Positions 1 through 7,597 of a stretch of 10,421 nt of DNA are shown piece after piece (within the stretch, counting starts at the first letter, position 1; the number at the start of each line of letters is the position of its first letter). Location of the stretch: assembly GCA_943330985.1 (NCBI GenBank), contig CALQJV010000021.1, positions 1 to 10,421 on the forward strand, written 5' to 3'. The position numbers and the translations under genes are program-made. A model generated the notes under the pieces. It saw nothing but the letters and a program-made list of their open reading frames with translations. It was not told where the DNA came from and made no database searches. The DNA is from Chitinophaga pinensis (GTDB lineage Bacteria; Bacteroidota; Bacteroidia; M30B66).

Positions 1-113
1 TAGTTTTATTCCTGTTTATTGGACTTGTATGGCTTTTTGAAGTAAGAAAAAAAAGCGTATTTTCGCCAGAAACAAACAGCAAAATTGCAGAGAATGAAGA
101 TCAGAATCATTAA
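1..113 (+). CDS. C-terminal end of an integral membrane protein, probably an oligosaccharide flippase (partial)
   Basis: An open frame enters from the left edge (first full codon at position 3) and stops with TAA at 111-113. The visible 36 residues are a hydrophobic stretch ([12 protein letters not shown]) followed by a basic and polar cytoplasmic-looking tail, as at the end of a polytopic membrane protein. The last 20 bases overlap the dut gene, which implies translational coupling. From what I know of Bacteroidota gene order, the gene just before dut in this cluster is usually a Wzx/MurJ-like polysaccharide flippase. The identity is therefore inferred from position, since the tail carries no diagnostic motif. 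It could be another membrane protein. Confidence 0.6.
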   Translation, partial: VLFLFIGLVWLFEVRKKSVFSPETNSKIAENEDQNH

Positions 114-528
114 TAAATCGGCACACTCTCTGCCGGAATATGGAACTGAACATGCAGCCGGATGTGATCTCCGTGCAAATTTACCGGAACCCATCACACT
201 TTCTCCTTTGGGAAGAGCGCTGATTCCTACAGGATTATTTATAGAATTACCCGTTGGTTCAGAAGGGCAAGTGCGTCCTCGCAGTGGACTCGCAGCAAAG
301 CATGGCATTACTGTTTTAAATTCACCCGGAACCATCGATGCAGATTATCGTGGTGAGATTAAAGTGATTTTAGTAAACCTTTCGGATATTGCTTTCACAA
401 TCAACGACGGCGAACGAATTGCCCAGTTGGTCGTTGCAAAACACGAACAAGCTGAATGGGAAGAAAGTTCCGAACTTGCCGATTCAGAAAGAGGTGCCGG
501 TGGATTTGGTCACACCGGAGTTCATTAA
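94..528 (+). CDS. dut: dUTP diphosphatase (dUTPase)
   Basis: This cytoplasmic trimeric enzyme hydrolyses dUTP to dUMP and pyrophosphate, keeping uracil out of DNA and supplying dUMP for thymidylate synthesis. All five family motifs are present in the 144-residue product: AGCDLRA (22-28), [10 protein letters not shown] (62-71), [10 protein letters not shown] (79-88, with the catalytic Asp and the Tyr that excludes ribose), GERIAQLV (106-113) and the C-terminal arm [10 protein letters not shown] (133-142) that closes over the substrate. Length is typical of bacterial dUTPases. I chose ATG at 94, giving MKIRI; a TTG three codons upstream at 85 is in frame but less likely. The start lies inside the preceding gene, and the next gene begins 16 bases after the stop. 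Nothing suggests loss of function. Confidence 0.97.
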   Translation: MKIRIINKSAHSLPEYGTEHAAGCDLRANLPEPITLSPLGRALIPTGLFIELPVGSEGQVRPRSGLAAKHGITVLNSPGTIDADYRGEIKVILVNLSDIAFTINDGERIAQLVVAKHEQAEWEESSELADSERGAGGFGHTGVH

Positions 529-544
529 TACTTAGCATTTATTT

Positions 545-1555
545 ATGAGAATTATTATCCCAATGGCTGGCATGGGAAAACGCATGCGGCCTCATACACT
601 CGTAACACCTAAACCACTTATCGAATTTGCAGGCAAACCTATGGTGCATCACATCGTGGAAGAACTAGCAAGAACCTGCCATGAACCCATTGAGGAAATT
701 GCTTTTGTGATTGGTGATTTTGGGAAAGAAGCCGAAAAAAGTCTGATTGCCGTTGCTGAAAAAGTAGGGGCAAAAGGAAGCATTTTCCATCAGGTAGAAG
801 CTTTGGGAACTGCTCATGCCGTTTTATGTGCAGCCGAATCGATGCAAGGAAAACTCATCATTGCTTTTGCAGATACCTTGTTCAAAGCCGATTTCATTCT
901 CGATGAATCGAAAGACGCCGTAATTTGGGTTCAGCAGGTTGAAGACCCGAAGCCATTTGGTGTAGTTAAATTGAATGATGAAGGGAATATCACAGATTTT
1001 GTGGAAAAGCCACAGGAATTTATTTCAGATTTGGCGATTATCGGAATCTATTATTTCCGCGATGGTGAAAATCTCCGCAAGGAATTACAATACCTAATCG
1101 ACAATGATTTGAAAGAAAAGGGCGAATATCAAATTACCAATGCGCTCGAAAACATGAAGCAAAAGGGGCTCAAATTCGCTCCAGGAAAAGTAATTGAATG
1201 GCTTGATTGTGGAAATAAAAACAACACCGTTTACACGCACGCACGTTGGTTGGAATCTTTATCGGGCGATAATTTAATTGATGCATCGCTAATCAATAGA
1301 AACGCACTTGTTATCGAACCCTGTTTCATTGGCAAAGGTGTTACAATTGTTAATTCGGTTATTGGTCCGCATGTATCGCTCGCAGATGGTTGTTCAATTG
1401 AAAACTCCATTGTTAGAAATTCAATCGTTCAGAAAAATACGCGCATACAAAACAGCGTTATAGGCAACTCGATGATTGGAAGTTTCGTCGAAATAAAGAA
1501 CCAAATGCTCGATTTGAGTATGGGGGATTACTCCGTTTCGTCGACCGGGATTTAA
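545..1555 (+). CDS. Sugar-1-phosphate nucleotidyltransferase (NDP-sugar pyrophosphorylase)
   Basis: The product is a 336-residue cytoplasmic enzyme predicted to join a sugar 1-phosphate and an NTP to make an NDP-sugar and pyrophosphate, the activated precursor for surface polysaccharides. The N-terminal Rossmann-like domain opens with the signature GMGKRMRPHT and PKPL (residues 9-25, the nucleotide loop and catalytic Lys). LGTA follows at 87-90, the metal-binding Asp in FADTLF (D110), VEKP near 153-156 and WLDCGN around 219-224, whose Asp is the likely second metal ligand. Residues from about 255 to 322 show hexapeptide-like periodicity (isoleucine/valine, glycine and asparagine rich), a left-handed beta-helix tail as in long RmlA/GlmU-type proteins. 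The substrate (glucose, mannose or other) cannot be fixed from sequence. Its place beside a probable flippase fits polysaccharide synthesis. Confidence 0.9.
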   Translation: MRIIIPMAGMGKRMRPHTLVTPKPLIEFAGKPMVHHIVEELARTCHEPIEEIAFVIGDFGKEAEKSLIAVAEKVGAKGSIFHQVEALGTAHAVLCAAESMQGKLIIAFADTLFKADFILDESKDAVIWVQQVEDPKPFGVVKLNDEGNITDFVEKPQEFISDLAIIGIYYFRDGENLRKELQYLIDNDLKEKGEYQITNALENMKQKGLKFAPGKVIEWLDCGNKNNTVYTHARWLESLSGDNLIDASLINRNALVIEPCFIGKGVTIVNSVIGPHVSLADGCSIENSIVRNSIVQKNTRIQNSVIGNSMIGSFVEIKNQMLDLSMGDYSVSSTGI

Positions 1556-1564
1556 AAAAATAAC

Positions 1565-3307
1565 ATGCATCCAGTAAAATCGTTCCTGTATTTTTTTGTG
1601 CTCATTTCTTTATTGGCTTCATGCAAAAGCAAACAAAGGGCGAATGCTCCAAAGTCGAACATTGGTGGTGAAACGCTTTCTGAAAAAGACAGAATCGATT
1701 TTGAGTTTCTCTTTTTTGATGCAGAAAAAGAAAAGCTTTTGGGTAATTTTAGTCAGGCCCAAGTTAAATTCCAACAAGCAATTCGGATAAATCCGAGGGC
1801 TTCTGCGGCTCATTTTGAGTTGAGTCAAGTTTACTTAAACACAGGAAAATCCGATTTAGCAGAACTAAGCGGAAAAAATGCTGTTCGTTTCGATGATTCA
1901 AACAAATGGTACAAATTGTCGCTTGCGGATATTTATGCCCAAAATGGGAAATATGGCGAAGTAGCTCAATTAATGAATCAGCTTCATAAAAAAGAGCCCA
2001 ATAATCAAGAATATCTTTTGGGTCTCGGAACGGCTTTAGTAAACGAAAAAAAATACAGTGAAGCCGTCAAAGTTTATGAAGAATTGGAAATCCTATCCGG
2101 TATAAACGAAGAGGTGGCGCTCCAAAAAAAGAACTTGTTTGTGCGGCTTGGGAAACCGGAAAAGGCAATTCTCGAGATTCAGAAATTGATGAATGCTTTT
2201 CCGGATGAAATTGGTTACCGAGGTTTTTTAGCGGAGATTTATGAAGATACCAATCAACCTGAAAAGGCTCTTGAAGAGTATAAAGAAATCATTAAACGCG
2301 ACCCAGAAAACCCCAATGTGCATTTTTCATTGGCCGAATATTACCGTCGTCAAGGAGATAAAGAAAAGTCGTATCAAGAATTGAAAAAAGCGTTTGCTAA
2401 TCCCGAAAGTTCATTGGAATTAAAAATTCAGGTGCTTTCATCGTATTTTGATATCACCTTACAATATCCCGAATTGGTCTATCAAGCCATGGAGCTTTGC
2501 CGGGAATTGGTTGCGGCGCATCCCGAAGATCCGCAGGCGCACGCAGTTTATGGTGATTTTCTTTTGAGGGAAGAAAAATTGCAAGAAGCCCGCGAACAAT
2601 ATATGTTGGTTTTGGCTGCCGATAAAGGGCGCTACAATGTGTGGAACCAACTTTTACTAATTGATTCTGAGTTGAGCAATTATCAGAATATGTTTGATTT
2701 AAGTAAAGAGGCCATTGAATTATTTCCATATCAACCCACCGTTTACTTATACAATGGAATTGCTGCAATTCAGCTAAAGCAATACGAAAAGGCAATTGAG
2801 TCATTAAAAGCGGGAGCGAATATTACAACATCCAATGCGCCGCTCTCATCACAGTTTTTTGCTTCACTAGGCGATTGTTTCAATTATACCAAACAGTATA
2901 AAGAAAGTGACGAATCGTATGAGATGGCTTTAAAGTTCGATTCGAGCAATACATACGTGATGAATAATTTTGCGTATTACCTTTCAATCCGAAAGGTAAA
3001 CCTGAATAGAGCAAAACAACTTTCCGAGAAATGCAACGAACTCGAACCCGGCAGCTCTTCCTTTCAAGATACGTTCGCTTGGATACTTTTTGAAATGGGC
3101 GATTTAGAAAACGCATCCATTTGGATTGACAAGGCCATTGAAAATGGTGGAATTAAAAGCGGCACCATCATGGAACACAAAGGCGATATTTTAATTAAAC
3201 AAGGTAAAACGGCAGATGCTCTTGATTTTTGGAATCGTGCAAAAGAATTAGGCGGAGTAAGTGATAAAATTGATTTGAAAATTGCCCAAAAGAAATATAT
3301 CTTTTAA
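1565..3307 (+). CDS. Large tetratricopeptide-repeat (TPR) lipoprotein
   Basis: The 580-residue product starts with a lipoprotein signal: basic N-terminus, hydrophobic core and lipobox LASC with the acylated Cys at 20. It is probably anchored in the outer membrane. From about residue 45 to the end it is almost wholly helical TPR units, roughly ten or more, with typical positions such as GNFSQAQVKFQQAIRINP, QPEKALEEYKEIIKRDPENP and KQYEKAIESLKAGA. Such arrays are scaffolds for protein assembly; no catalytic domain is visible. It sits 9 bases after the nucleotidyltransferase gene, and its stop overlaps the next start (TAATG), so it is co-translated with the DUF4292 lipoprotein. This position is conserved in many Bacteroidota as far as I recall, suggesting a shared envelope role, but its partner is unknown. 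Confidence 0.9.
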   Translation: MHPVKSFLYFFVLISLLASCKSKQRANAPKSNIGGETLSEKDRIDFEFLFFDAEKEKLLGNFSQAQVKFQQAIRINPRASAAHFELSQVYLNTGKSDLAELSGKNAVRFDDSNKWYKLSLADIYAQNGKYGEVAQLMNQLHKKEPNNQEYLLGLGTALVNEKKYSEAVKVYEELEILSGINEEVALQKKNLFVRLGKPEKAILEIQKLMNAFPDEIGYRGFLAEIYEDTNQPEKALEEYKEIIKRDPENPNVHFSLAEYYRRQGDKEKSYQELKKAFANPESSLELKIQVLSSYFDITLQYPELVYQAMELCRELVAAHPEDPQAHAVYGDFLLREEKLQEAREQYMLVLAADKGRYNVWNQLLLIDSELSNYQNMFDLSKEAIELFPYQPTVYLYNGIAAIQLKQYEKAIESLKAGANITTSNAPLSSQFFASLGDCFNYTKQYKESDESYEMALKFDSSNTYVMNNFAYYLSIRKVNLNRAKQLSEKCNELEPGSSSFQDTFAWILFEMGDLENASIWIDKAIENGGIKSGTIMEHKGDILIKQGKTADALDFWNRAKELGGVSDKIDLKIAQKKYIF

Positions 3308-4146
3308 TGAGAACGCGGGCTTTCATAGTAAACACTTTTTTGATTTCTCTGCTGGGTTTAGCTAGTTCTTGCCGCGCAAAAAAACCAATTACTCATTCCC
3401 CTGTTGATTCTTCAACCGACATTGTTAAAACGGGCATTTCAAGCCCAGATAGTCTTTCTCGGGCAATGCAAATTGCCGATGCTCCTGTTCATTGGTTTGG
3501 GGCAAAAGTTTCGGTAAACTCCGATATAAATAACCAAACCAACGCATTTTCAGCAAATCTTCGCATCAAAAAAGACAGCGCTATTTGGATTAGCATTTCG
3601 CCAGCATTAGGAATTGAAGTTGCTCGTGCGCTAATTACTCCCGATTCTCTCAAATTTATTAATCGAATTAATGGAACGTATTTTAAAGGCGACTTCAAGT
3701 ATTTGAATGAATTGCTTCAAATCGAAGTCAATTTTAAAATGATTCAAGCAATTCTTCTTGGGAATGCTTATCTGCATTATTCAATAGAACAATATATAAG
3801 CGATAGAGAAAACACCGAGCTTGTTTTAAGCACACTAAAAAAACGAAGAATCCGCAGAGAGATTGATGTAGAAATGCCACAAATTCTTACTCAGGAAATT
3901 TGGTTCTCTTCCTTGCAAAATAAAATTGTACGCATGGAAATGCAAGACTATCGTCCGGTTAGGAAATTCACGGTGAACTATTTGCAATTCGAAAAGGTGG
4001 ATGATTTGAGTATGCCCAATAAGTTAATTATTACTGCTCAAGCCGATAAACAAGTAAAAATAGATTTGGAATATTCCCGAATGACAATCAATAAAGAGCT
4101 GAATCTGCCTTTCAATATTCCAGAAGATTATGTTTCGGGTAACTAA
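3307..4146 (+). CDS. DUF4292 family lipoprotein (possible LolB-like)
   Basis: The 279-residue product begins with a lipoprotein signal peptide ending LASSC (Cys 22), followed by a short polar linker. Residues from about 55 to 265 match what I know of the DUF4292 family, a Bacteroidota-specific group with a LolA/LolB-like beta-rich fold: alternating strands, motifs such as ANLRIKKDSAIWISISPALGIE near 85-105 and LITPDSLKFINR near 108-120, and a late segment with KFTVNYLQFEKVDD and PNKLIITA. LolB inserts lipoproteins in the proteobacterial outer membrane; a similar role is suspected here but not shown by sequence. Its ATG shares one base with the preceding stop, and its last 17 bases overlap the envC-like gene. 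Family call is firm, function is not. Confidence 0.88.
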   Translation: MRTRAFIVNTFLISLLGLASSCRAKKPITHSPVDSSTDIVKTGISSPDSLSRAMQIADAPVHWFGAKVSVNSDINNQTNAFSANLRIKKDSAIWISISPALGIEVARALITPDSLKFINRINGTYFKGDFKYLNELLQIEVNFKMIQAILLGNAYLHYSIEQYISDRENTELVLSTLKKRRIRREIDVEMPQILTQEIWFSSLQNKIVRMEMQDYRPVRKFTVNYLQFEKVDDLSMPNKLIITAQADKQVKIDLEYSRMTINKELNLPFNIPEDYVSGN

Positions 4147-5413
4147 GCATTTTTTCATCGTTCTATTCATTTTGGGATTTGGGCTTCATGCCTTTGCCCA
4201 ATCGAATCGCTCTGAACTTGAACGAAGAAAAAAGGTGCTCCAAAATGAAATTGAAGCCACCAATAAGCTGATTTCTGAAACGAAGAAAAACAAAAAACTC
4301 AGTTTAAGTCAGTTAAAAATCCTCAATAAAAAACTTGAAGACCGCAAACGTTTAATTAATACCATTCAGTTGGAGGTGAATATGCTTAGTTCATCTATTC
4401 AAAATGATGGAGAAAAAATACTGGAGCTTCAAACCGACCTCAACCGAATTAAAACTTCATACGGAAAGTTAATTCGTCAGGCATATTTAACACGCAATCA
4501 AGAGTCTGCGTTAATGCTTTTGTTTTCGGCAAATGACTTTCAACAAGCCTATAAGCGTTTGTATTATTTGCGAAAATACAATAGCTACAGACGCGAGCAG
4601 GCTTTGTTAATTGAAGAAACGCAGCGAGAATTGGATGGAAGAGTGAAGCAGTTTAAAACGGATTTGTCTACAAAACGCGATTTGCTAGGATCCGAAGAAC
4701 GCGAAAAAAAAGAGTTGAATATTGAAAAGAAAGAGCAAGAACAAACGTTGTCGGTTCTTAAAAAGAAAGAGAAAACGCTAAAGAAGGACCTCGAGAAAAA
4801 ACGCGCCGATGCACGAAAATTGGATGGATCAATTCAAAGGGTCATAGAAAGAGAAATTGCCAAAGAACGCATTAGGGCGGAGGCAAAATCAAAGGCCAAG
4901 TCGGAAGCCAATCGTAAAAAAGCCGTTTCCGAAGGCAAGCCAGCTCCCGAAACACCCAAAGAACCCAAAATGCGCGTAACAACAGAAACACGTGCATTAT
5001 CGGGGAAGTTTGAATCCAACAAAGGGCGCTTGCCTTGGCCAGTCGACCGTGGTGTTATATCCGAATCATTCGGTACGCATCCTCACCCAGTATTAAAAGG
5101 GATCAGCACAAACAACAATGGAATTAATATTTCAACCAATGCGGGCGCTTCGGTAAAGTCCATTTTTGCTGGTGAGGTTTCTGGAGTTATTTCAATTCCC
5201 GGAGCCAATATGGCCATCATTATCAAGCATGGAGAATACCTCACTGTTTATAGCAACCTAGCATCTGCATCGGTTTCCAAAGGTCAAAAAGTAATTGCTG
5301 GTCAAACCATTGGAATTGCCGACCGCGACGATAGTGGTAATAAGTCGGAGGCGCATTTCGAAATTTGGAAAGGCAAAACCAAATTGAACCCCGCCGATTG
5401 GATTTCGCGTTAA
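4130..5413 (+). CDS. EnvC-like murein hydrolase activator with degenerate M23/LytM domain
   Basis: The 427-residue secreted protein has a Sec signal peptide (1-23, cleavage after AFA), a long charged coiled coil (about 26-265), a short proline-containing linker (about 270-285) and a C-terminal LytM/peptidase M23 domain (about 300-427). An active M23 enzyme needs HxxxD and HxH zinc ligands. Here the first site reads NNNGIN (328-333), with Asn where His and Asp belong; the usual YxHL-type His is Asn 376 (YSNL); and HLHFE is EAHFE (407-411), leaving a single His 409. The domain therefore should not bind catalytic zinc. By analogy with E. coli EnvC it probably acts in the periplasm to activate a separate amidase during cell division. 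The ATG lies 17 bases inside the DUF4292 gene; this is the last gene of the run. Confidence 0.93.
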   Translation: MFRVTKHFFIVLFILGFGLHAFAQSNRSELERRKKVLQNEIEATNKLISETKKNKKLSLSQLKILNKKLEDRKRLINTIQLEVNMLSSSIQNDGEKILELQTDLNRIKTSYGKLIRQAYLTRNQESALMLLFSANDFQQAYKRLYYLRKYNSYRREQALLIEETQRELDGRVKQFKTDLSTKRDLLGSEEREKKELNIEKKEQEQTLSVLKKKEKTLKKDLEKKRADARKLDGSIQRVIEREIAKERIRAEAKSKAKSEANRKKAVSEGKPAPETPKEPKMRVTTETRALSGKFESNKGRLPWPVDRGVISESFGTHPHPVLKGISTNNNGINISTNAGASVKSIFAGEVSGVISIPGANMAIIIKHGEYLTVYSNLASASVSKGQKVIAGQTIGIADRDDSGNKSEAHFEIWKGKTKLNPADWISR

Positions 5414-6120
5414 TAAATAAATTCGCGCTTAAACCAGTATGAATACCTTGGTAAATAATATGTGATTCCGATTCCAAGATAAGTTCCGCTGTATGTTGCA
5501 ACTTGATTAGAAAATCTGGCAGAATTAAAACTACCTGAATACACATCTTGCAAGCCATAACGGAAAGTTGCTCCAAAATACAAGGCTGCATCATTTTTAA
5601 AAATGGAACCCACTTCAAATCCAGCAATAAGAACAGGATATGCGCTTTTGTTTTGGGAAGCAATTGTACTATAATTCAACATACTAGCGCTGTCACCACT
5701 TAGTTTCACGTTTTGGGCGTAGTTTAAATTAAGTTGCAAACCAGCACCAATAAATTCGCGGTGTCGCAAAGAACCCAAGTATCCAGAAAATCCAAGCATC
5801 ATTGGGAATTCCAAGTTATGCGAACGAAAACGGGCATCAACACCAACAGCTGGCGCGCTAGTTTGACGAAGGGCAAATGATTGAATGGAATAACTTGCCG
5901 ATACCGATGCAAAAAAATGCTCACCAAGTTCGATGGAGTTTGTAATTCCACCCTGAAAACCGGCTCTATTAACAATAAAAAACCGAGAACTTAATTGTGA
6001 CACCCCCGAAGCCCAAGCAATGGTTGGACCTGCCGTAAAACCCAAACGCATTTTGGGCGCTTGACCAAAAACACACAAAGTTGAGGCGAGTAAAAATTGG
6101 AGAACTAGAAATGGGCGCAT
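5410..6120 (-). CDS. Outer-membrane beta-barrel protein, PorT-like
   Basis: The 236-residue product has a signal peptide (about 1-20, cleavage near VFG|QAP) and then alternating hydrophobic/polar strands rich in Gly, Tyr, Phe and Ser. Openings such as LGFTAGPTIAWASG and a final strand TYLGIGITYYLPR are characteristic of small Bacteroidota OMP_b-brl/PorT-type barrels. I start at ATG (complement of 6118-6120) rather than a TTG five codons upstream at 6135, because this gives a normal signal peptide. The protein ends YSYWFKREFIY, slightly past the last predicted strand. It faces envC tail-to-tail with a 4-base overlap and is transcribed from its own promoter in the 6121-6237 spacer. Its ligand or role is unknown; barrels of this kind are often only annotated by fold. 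Confidence 0.88.
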   Translation of the reverse strand: MRPFLVLQFLLASTLCVFGQAPKMRLGFTAGPTIAWASGVSQLSSRFFIVNRAGFQGGITNSIELGEHFFASVSASYSIQSFALRQTSAPAVGVDARFRSHNLEFPMMLGFSGYLGSLRHREFIGAGLQLNLNYAQNVKLSGDSASMLNYSTIASQNKSAYPVLIAGFEVGSIFKNDAALYFGATFRYGLQDVYSGSFNSARFSNQVATYSGTYLGIGITYYLPRYSYWFKREFIY

Positions 6121-6140
6121 AATCTGTTTTGGCAAAGTAA

Positions 6141-6175
6141 CAAAATTAGGATGTTTGAATTAGCTCCAATACAAA
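6141..6175 (-). promoter_or_regulatory. Candidate Bacteroidota-type promoter for the PorT-like gene
   Basis: Reading the minus strand, TAATTTTG (complement of 6141-6148) exactly fits the Bacteroidota -7 element TAnnTTTG. A TTTG lies 23 bases upstream (complement of 6172-6175), longer than the usual -33 spacing of about 19-21; a TTGG 17 bases upstream is an alternative. A second TTACTTTG (6133-6140) follows directly. Position, about 20-30 bases before the start codon, is suitable. Assigned by eye only. Confidence 0.4.
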
Positions 6176-6183
6176 CCGAAATT

Positions 6184-6202
6184 CATTTTTCATTTTTCAT
6201 TT
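6184..6202 (+). repeat. Short tandem repeat CATTTTT, about 2.7 copies
   Basis: Two exact CATTTTT units (6184-6190, 6191-6197) are followed by a partial CATTT unit (6198-6202) in the divergent spacer between the barrel gene and the HTTM gene. It lies 36 bases before the HTTM start codon. The few copies make phase variation unlikely, though the AT-rich tract could affect promoter geometry. Confidence 0.6.
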
Positions 6203-6237
6203 AAAATCATGTACTTTCAGCCACTCAAACAGAACAA

Positions 6238-7590
6238 ATGAATACTGATTCCGTCAACAGCTCAAACGAATCACGATTTCAGAAATGGACTTCCGCGCTC
6301 TTTCGACCGGTTCCATTGGATTCGCTTGTTGCTTTTCGTGTTGCCTTCGGTTTTGCAATGGCTATTTGGTCCTTGTATATGATTTTTGGAGGAAGAGTTT
6401 CTGAACTATATATTCAGCCCAAATATTATTTCTCCTATCCTGGTTTGCATTGGATTCAACCGCTTTCTGGCTTTGGAATGTATTTCGTTTTTGCATTGCT
6501 TTTTGTTTCGGCATTGATGCTTGCAGCTGGATGGTTTTTTAGAATAAATACCCTGTTTTTCACTTTCTTATTCGCCTATATTTCGCTCATCGATCAAGCG
6601 AATTACTTGAGTTATTATTATTTTGTTTTGCTTATGGCCATGATGCTTTCATTATCGCCAGCAAATCGCTTGTTCTCCATCGACTTAATCAGAAATCCTT
6701 CTATTCGTGTTGAACTAATTCCGCGCTGGAGTGTTTTGGCTTTCGAGATTCAGGTTGCCTTAGTTTTTATTTTCGCCGGCATGGCAAAACTCAATGCAGA
6801 TTGGCTATTCGCCGGAAGACCATTGAATATTTGGCTTGAAAATTTGGGGCTGCATTTCATATTTCACTTTCCTAATTGGATCATTTCCGGAATTTTCCCA
6901 ATTGCCATTTCTTGGACATTATTGCTGTTCGATTTTATTATTCCGCACTTTTTGCTCGACAAATCCACAAGCGTATTTGCATTTAAATGGGTTGTTATTG
7001 TTCAGCTCATCGCCATCATACTATTTCCTTCTGGCTTTTTCCCAGTTCTGATTATTTTTTCGTCCATCATATTTTTTCCTGCCGATAGTATTCGACGTTG
7101 GATTTCGGGTATCTCCTATTTGCTTTATGATTTATTTCAGTTTAAAGGAGATGTTTTCAAACCGGGAGGCGCACATCTGCTTCAATACCGCAAAAAGAAA
7201 TTATTCCCCGTTGTACTTTGTTTGTTTTTAGGCACCCAGATACTTTTGCCAATTGGTCTTTTTCTACAATGGGGAAGCGCCCGTTGGGCAGATGCAGCAT
7301 GTCACTTTAGTTGGGATTTGCGCATTCAAGAAAAGAAATCGAGAATTTGGGTCTGGAAAGAAAATGCCTTAACAGGAAAGAATGAAGAGGTGAAACTCAG
7401 TCAATACCTGATGCCACACCAAATCCGCCACATGGCCGAAAGTCCCGGAATGATTCAACAATTCATTGCCAATAAAAAGCACAATTCTTCTCCATCAAAC
7501 TCCGATTTTACAGGCAACATTCGCGTACTTTCAACGGTTTCGCTGAATGGACAAAATCCCCAACCTCTTGTTGATTGTAACATTGAGTAA
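6238..7590 (+). CDS. HTTM domain membrane protein, vitamin K-dependent gamma-carboxylase-like
   Basis: The 450-residue product belongs to the bacterial relatives of vitamin K-dependent gamma-glutamyl carboxylase. Residues 30-345 hold several hydrophobic transmembrane segments. The core motif FAGMAKLNADWL (179-190) contains Lys 184, aligning by motif with the catalytic-base Lys of human GGCX (KKLDADW). The C-terminal part follows the family: HFSWDLRI (356-363), then YLMPHQ (390-395), MAESPGMIQQF (399-409) and VSLNGQ (434-439). Two usual histidines seem to be missing: the NHYY-type motif after the third helix is SYYY (125-128), and the FHxxNxxLFxIG region reads VQLIAIILFPSG (255-266). Substrate is unknown; bacteria generally lack the vitamin K cycle used by animals, so carboxylation cannot be assumed. 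It starts at ATG after the divergent spacer and is followed 7 bases later by a TPR lipoprotein, a likely partner. Confidence 0.9.
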   Translation: MNTDSVNSSNESRFQKWTSALFRPVPLDSLVAFRVAFGFAMAIWSLYMIFGGRVSELYIQPKYYFSYPGLHWIQPLSGFGMYFVFALLFVSALMLAAGWFFRINTLFFTFLFAYISLIDQANYLSYYYFVLLMAMMLSLSPANRLFSIDLIRNPSIRVELIPRWSVLAFEIQVALVFIFAGMAKLNADWLFAGRPLNIWLENLGLHFIFHFPNWIISGIFPIAISWTLLLFDFIIPHFLLDKSTSVFAFKWVVIVQLIAIILFPSGFFPVLIIFSSIIFFPADSIRRWISGISYLLYDLFQFKGDVFKPGGAHLLQYRKKKLFPVVLCLFLGTQILLPIGLFLQWGSARWADAACHFSWDLRIQEKKSRIWVWKENALTGKNEEVKLSQYLMPHQIRHMAESPGMIQQFIANKKHNSSPSNSDFTGNIRVLSTVSLNGQNPQPLVDCNIE

Positions 7591-7597
7591 ACATCAT

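Noticed and set aside
85..93. TTG start for dut at 85
   Set aside because: ATG 94 gives the usual dUTPase N-terminus and length; the extra three residues have no support.
6..335. Minus-strand 109-codon open frame opposite dut
   Set aside because: It is antisense to dut, whose five motifs are all intact; nothing in the reverse translation looks like a protein family.
2454..2804. Minus-strand open frames of 63-116 codons inside the TPR gene
   Set aside because: They are antisense to a well-supported TPR lipoprotein and show no recognisable domain or start context.
5241..5663. Minus-strand 140-codon open frame across the envC/barrel junction
   Set aside because: It overlaps two well-supported genes in other frames and resembles no family.
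7547..7597. Longer in-frame start for the TPR lipoprotein at ATG 7547
   Set aside because: It adds 17 residues ahead of a good lipoprotein signal peptide and overlaps the HTTM coding sequence by 44 bases; ATG 7598 fits better.
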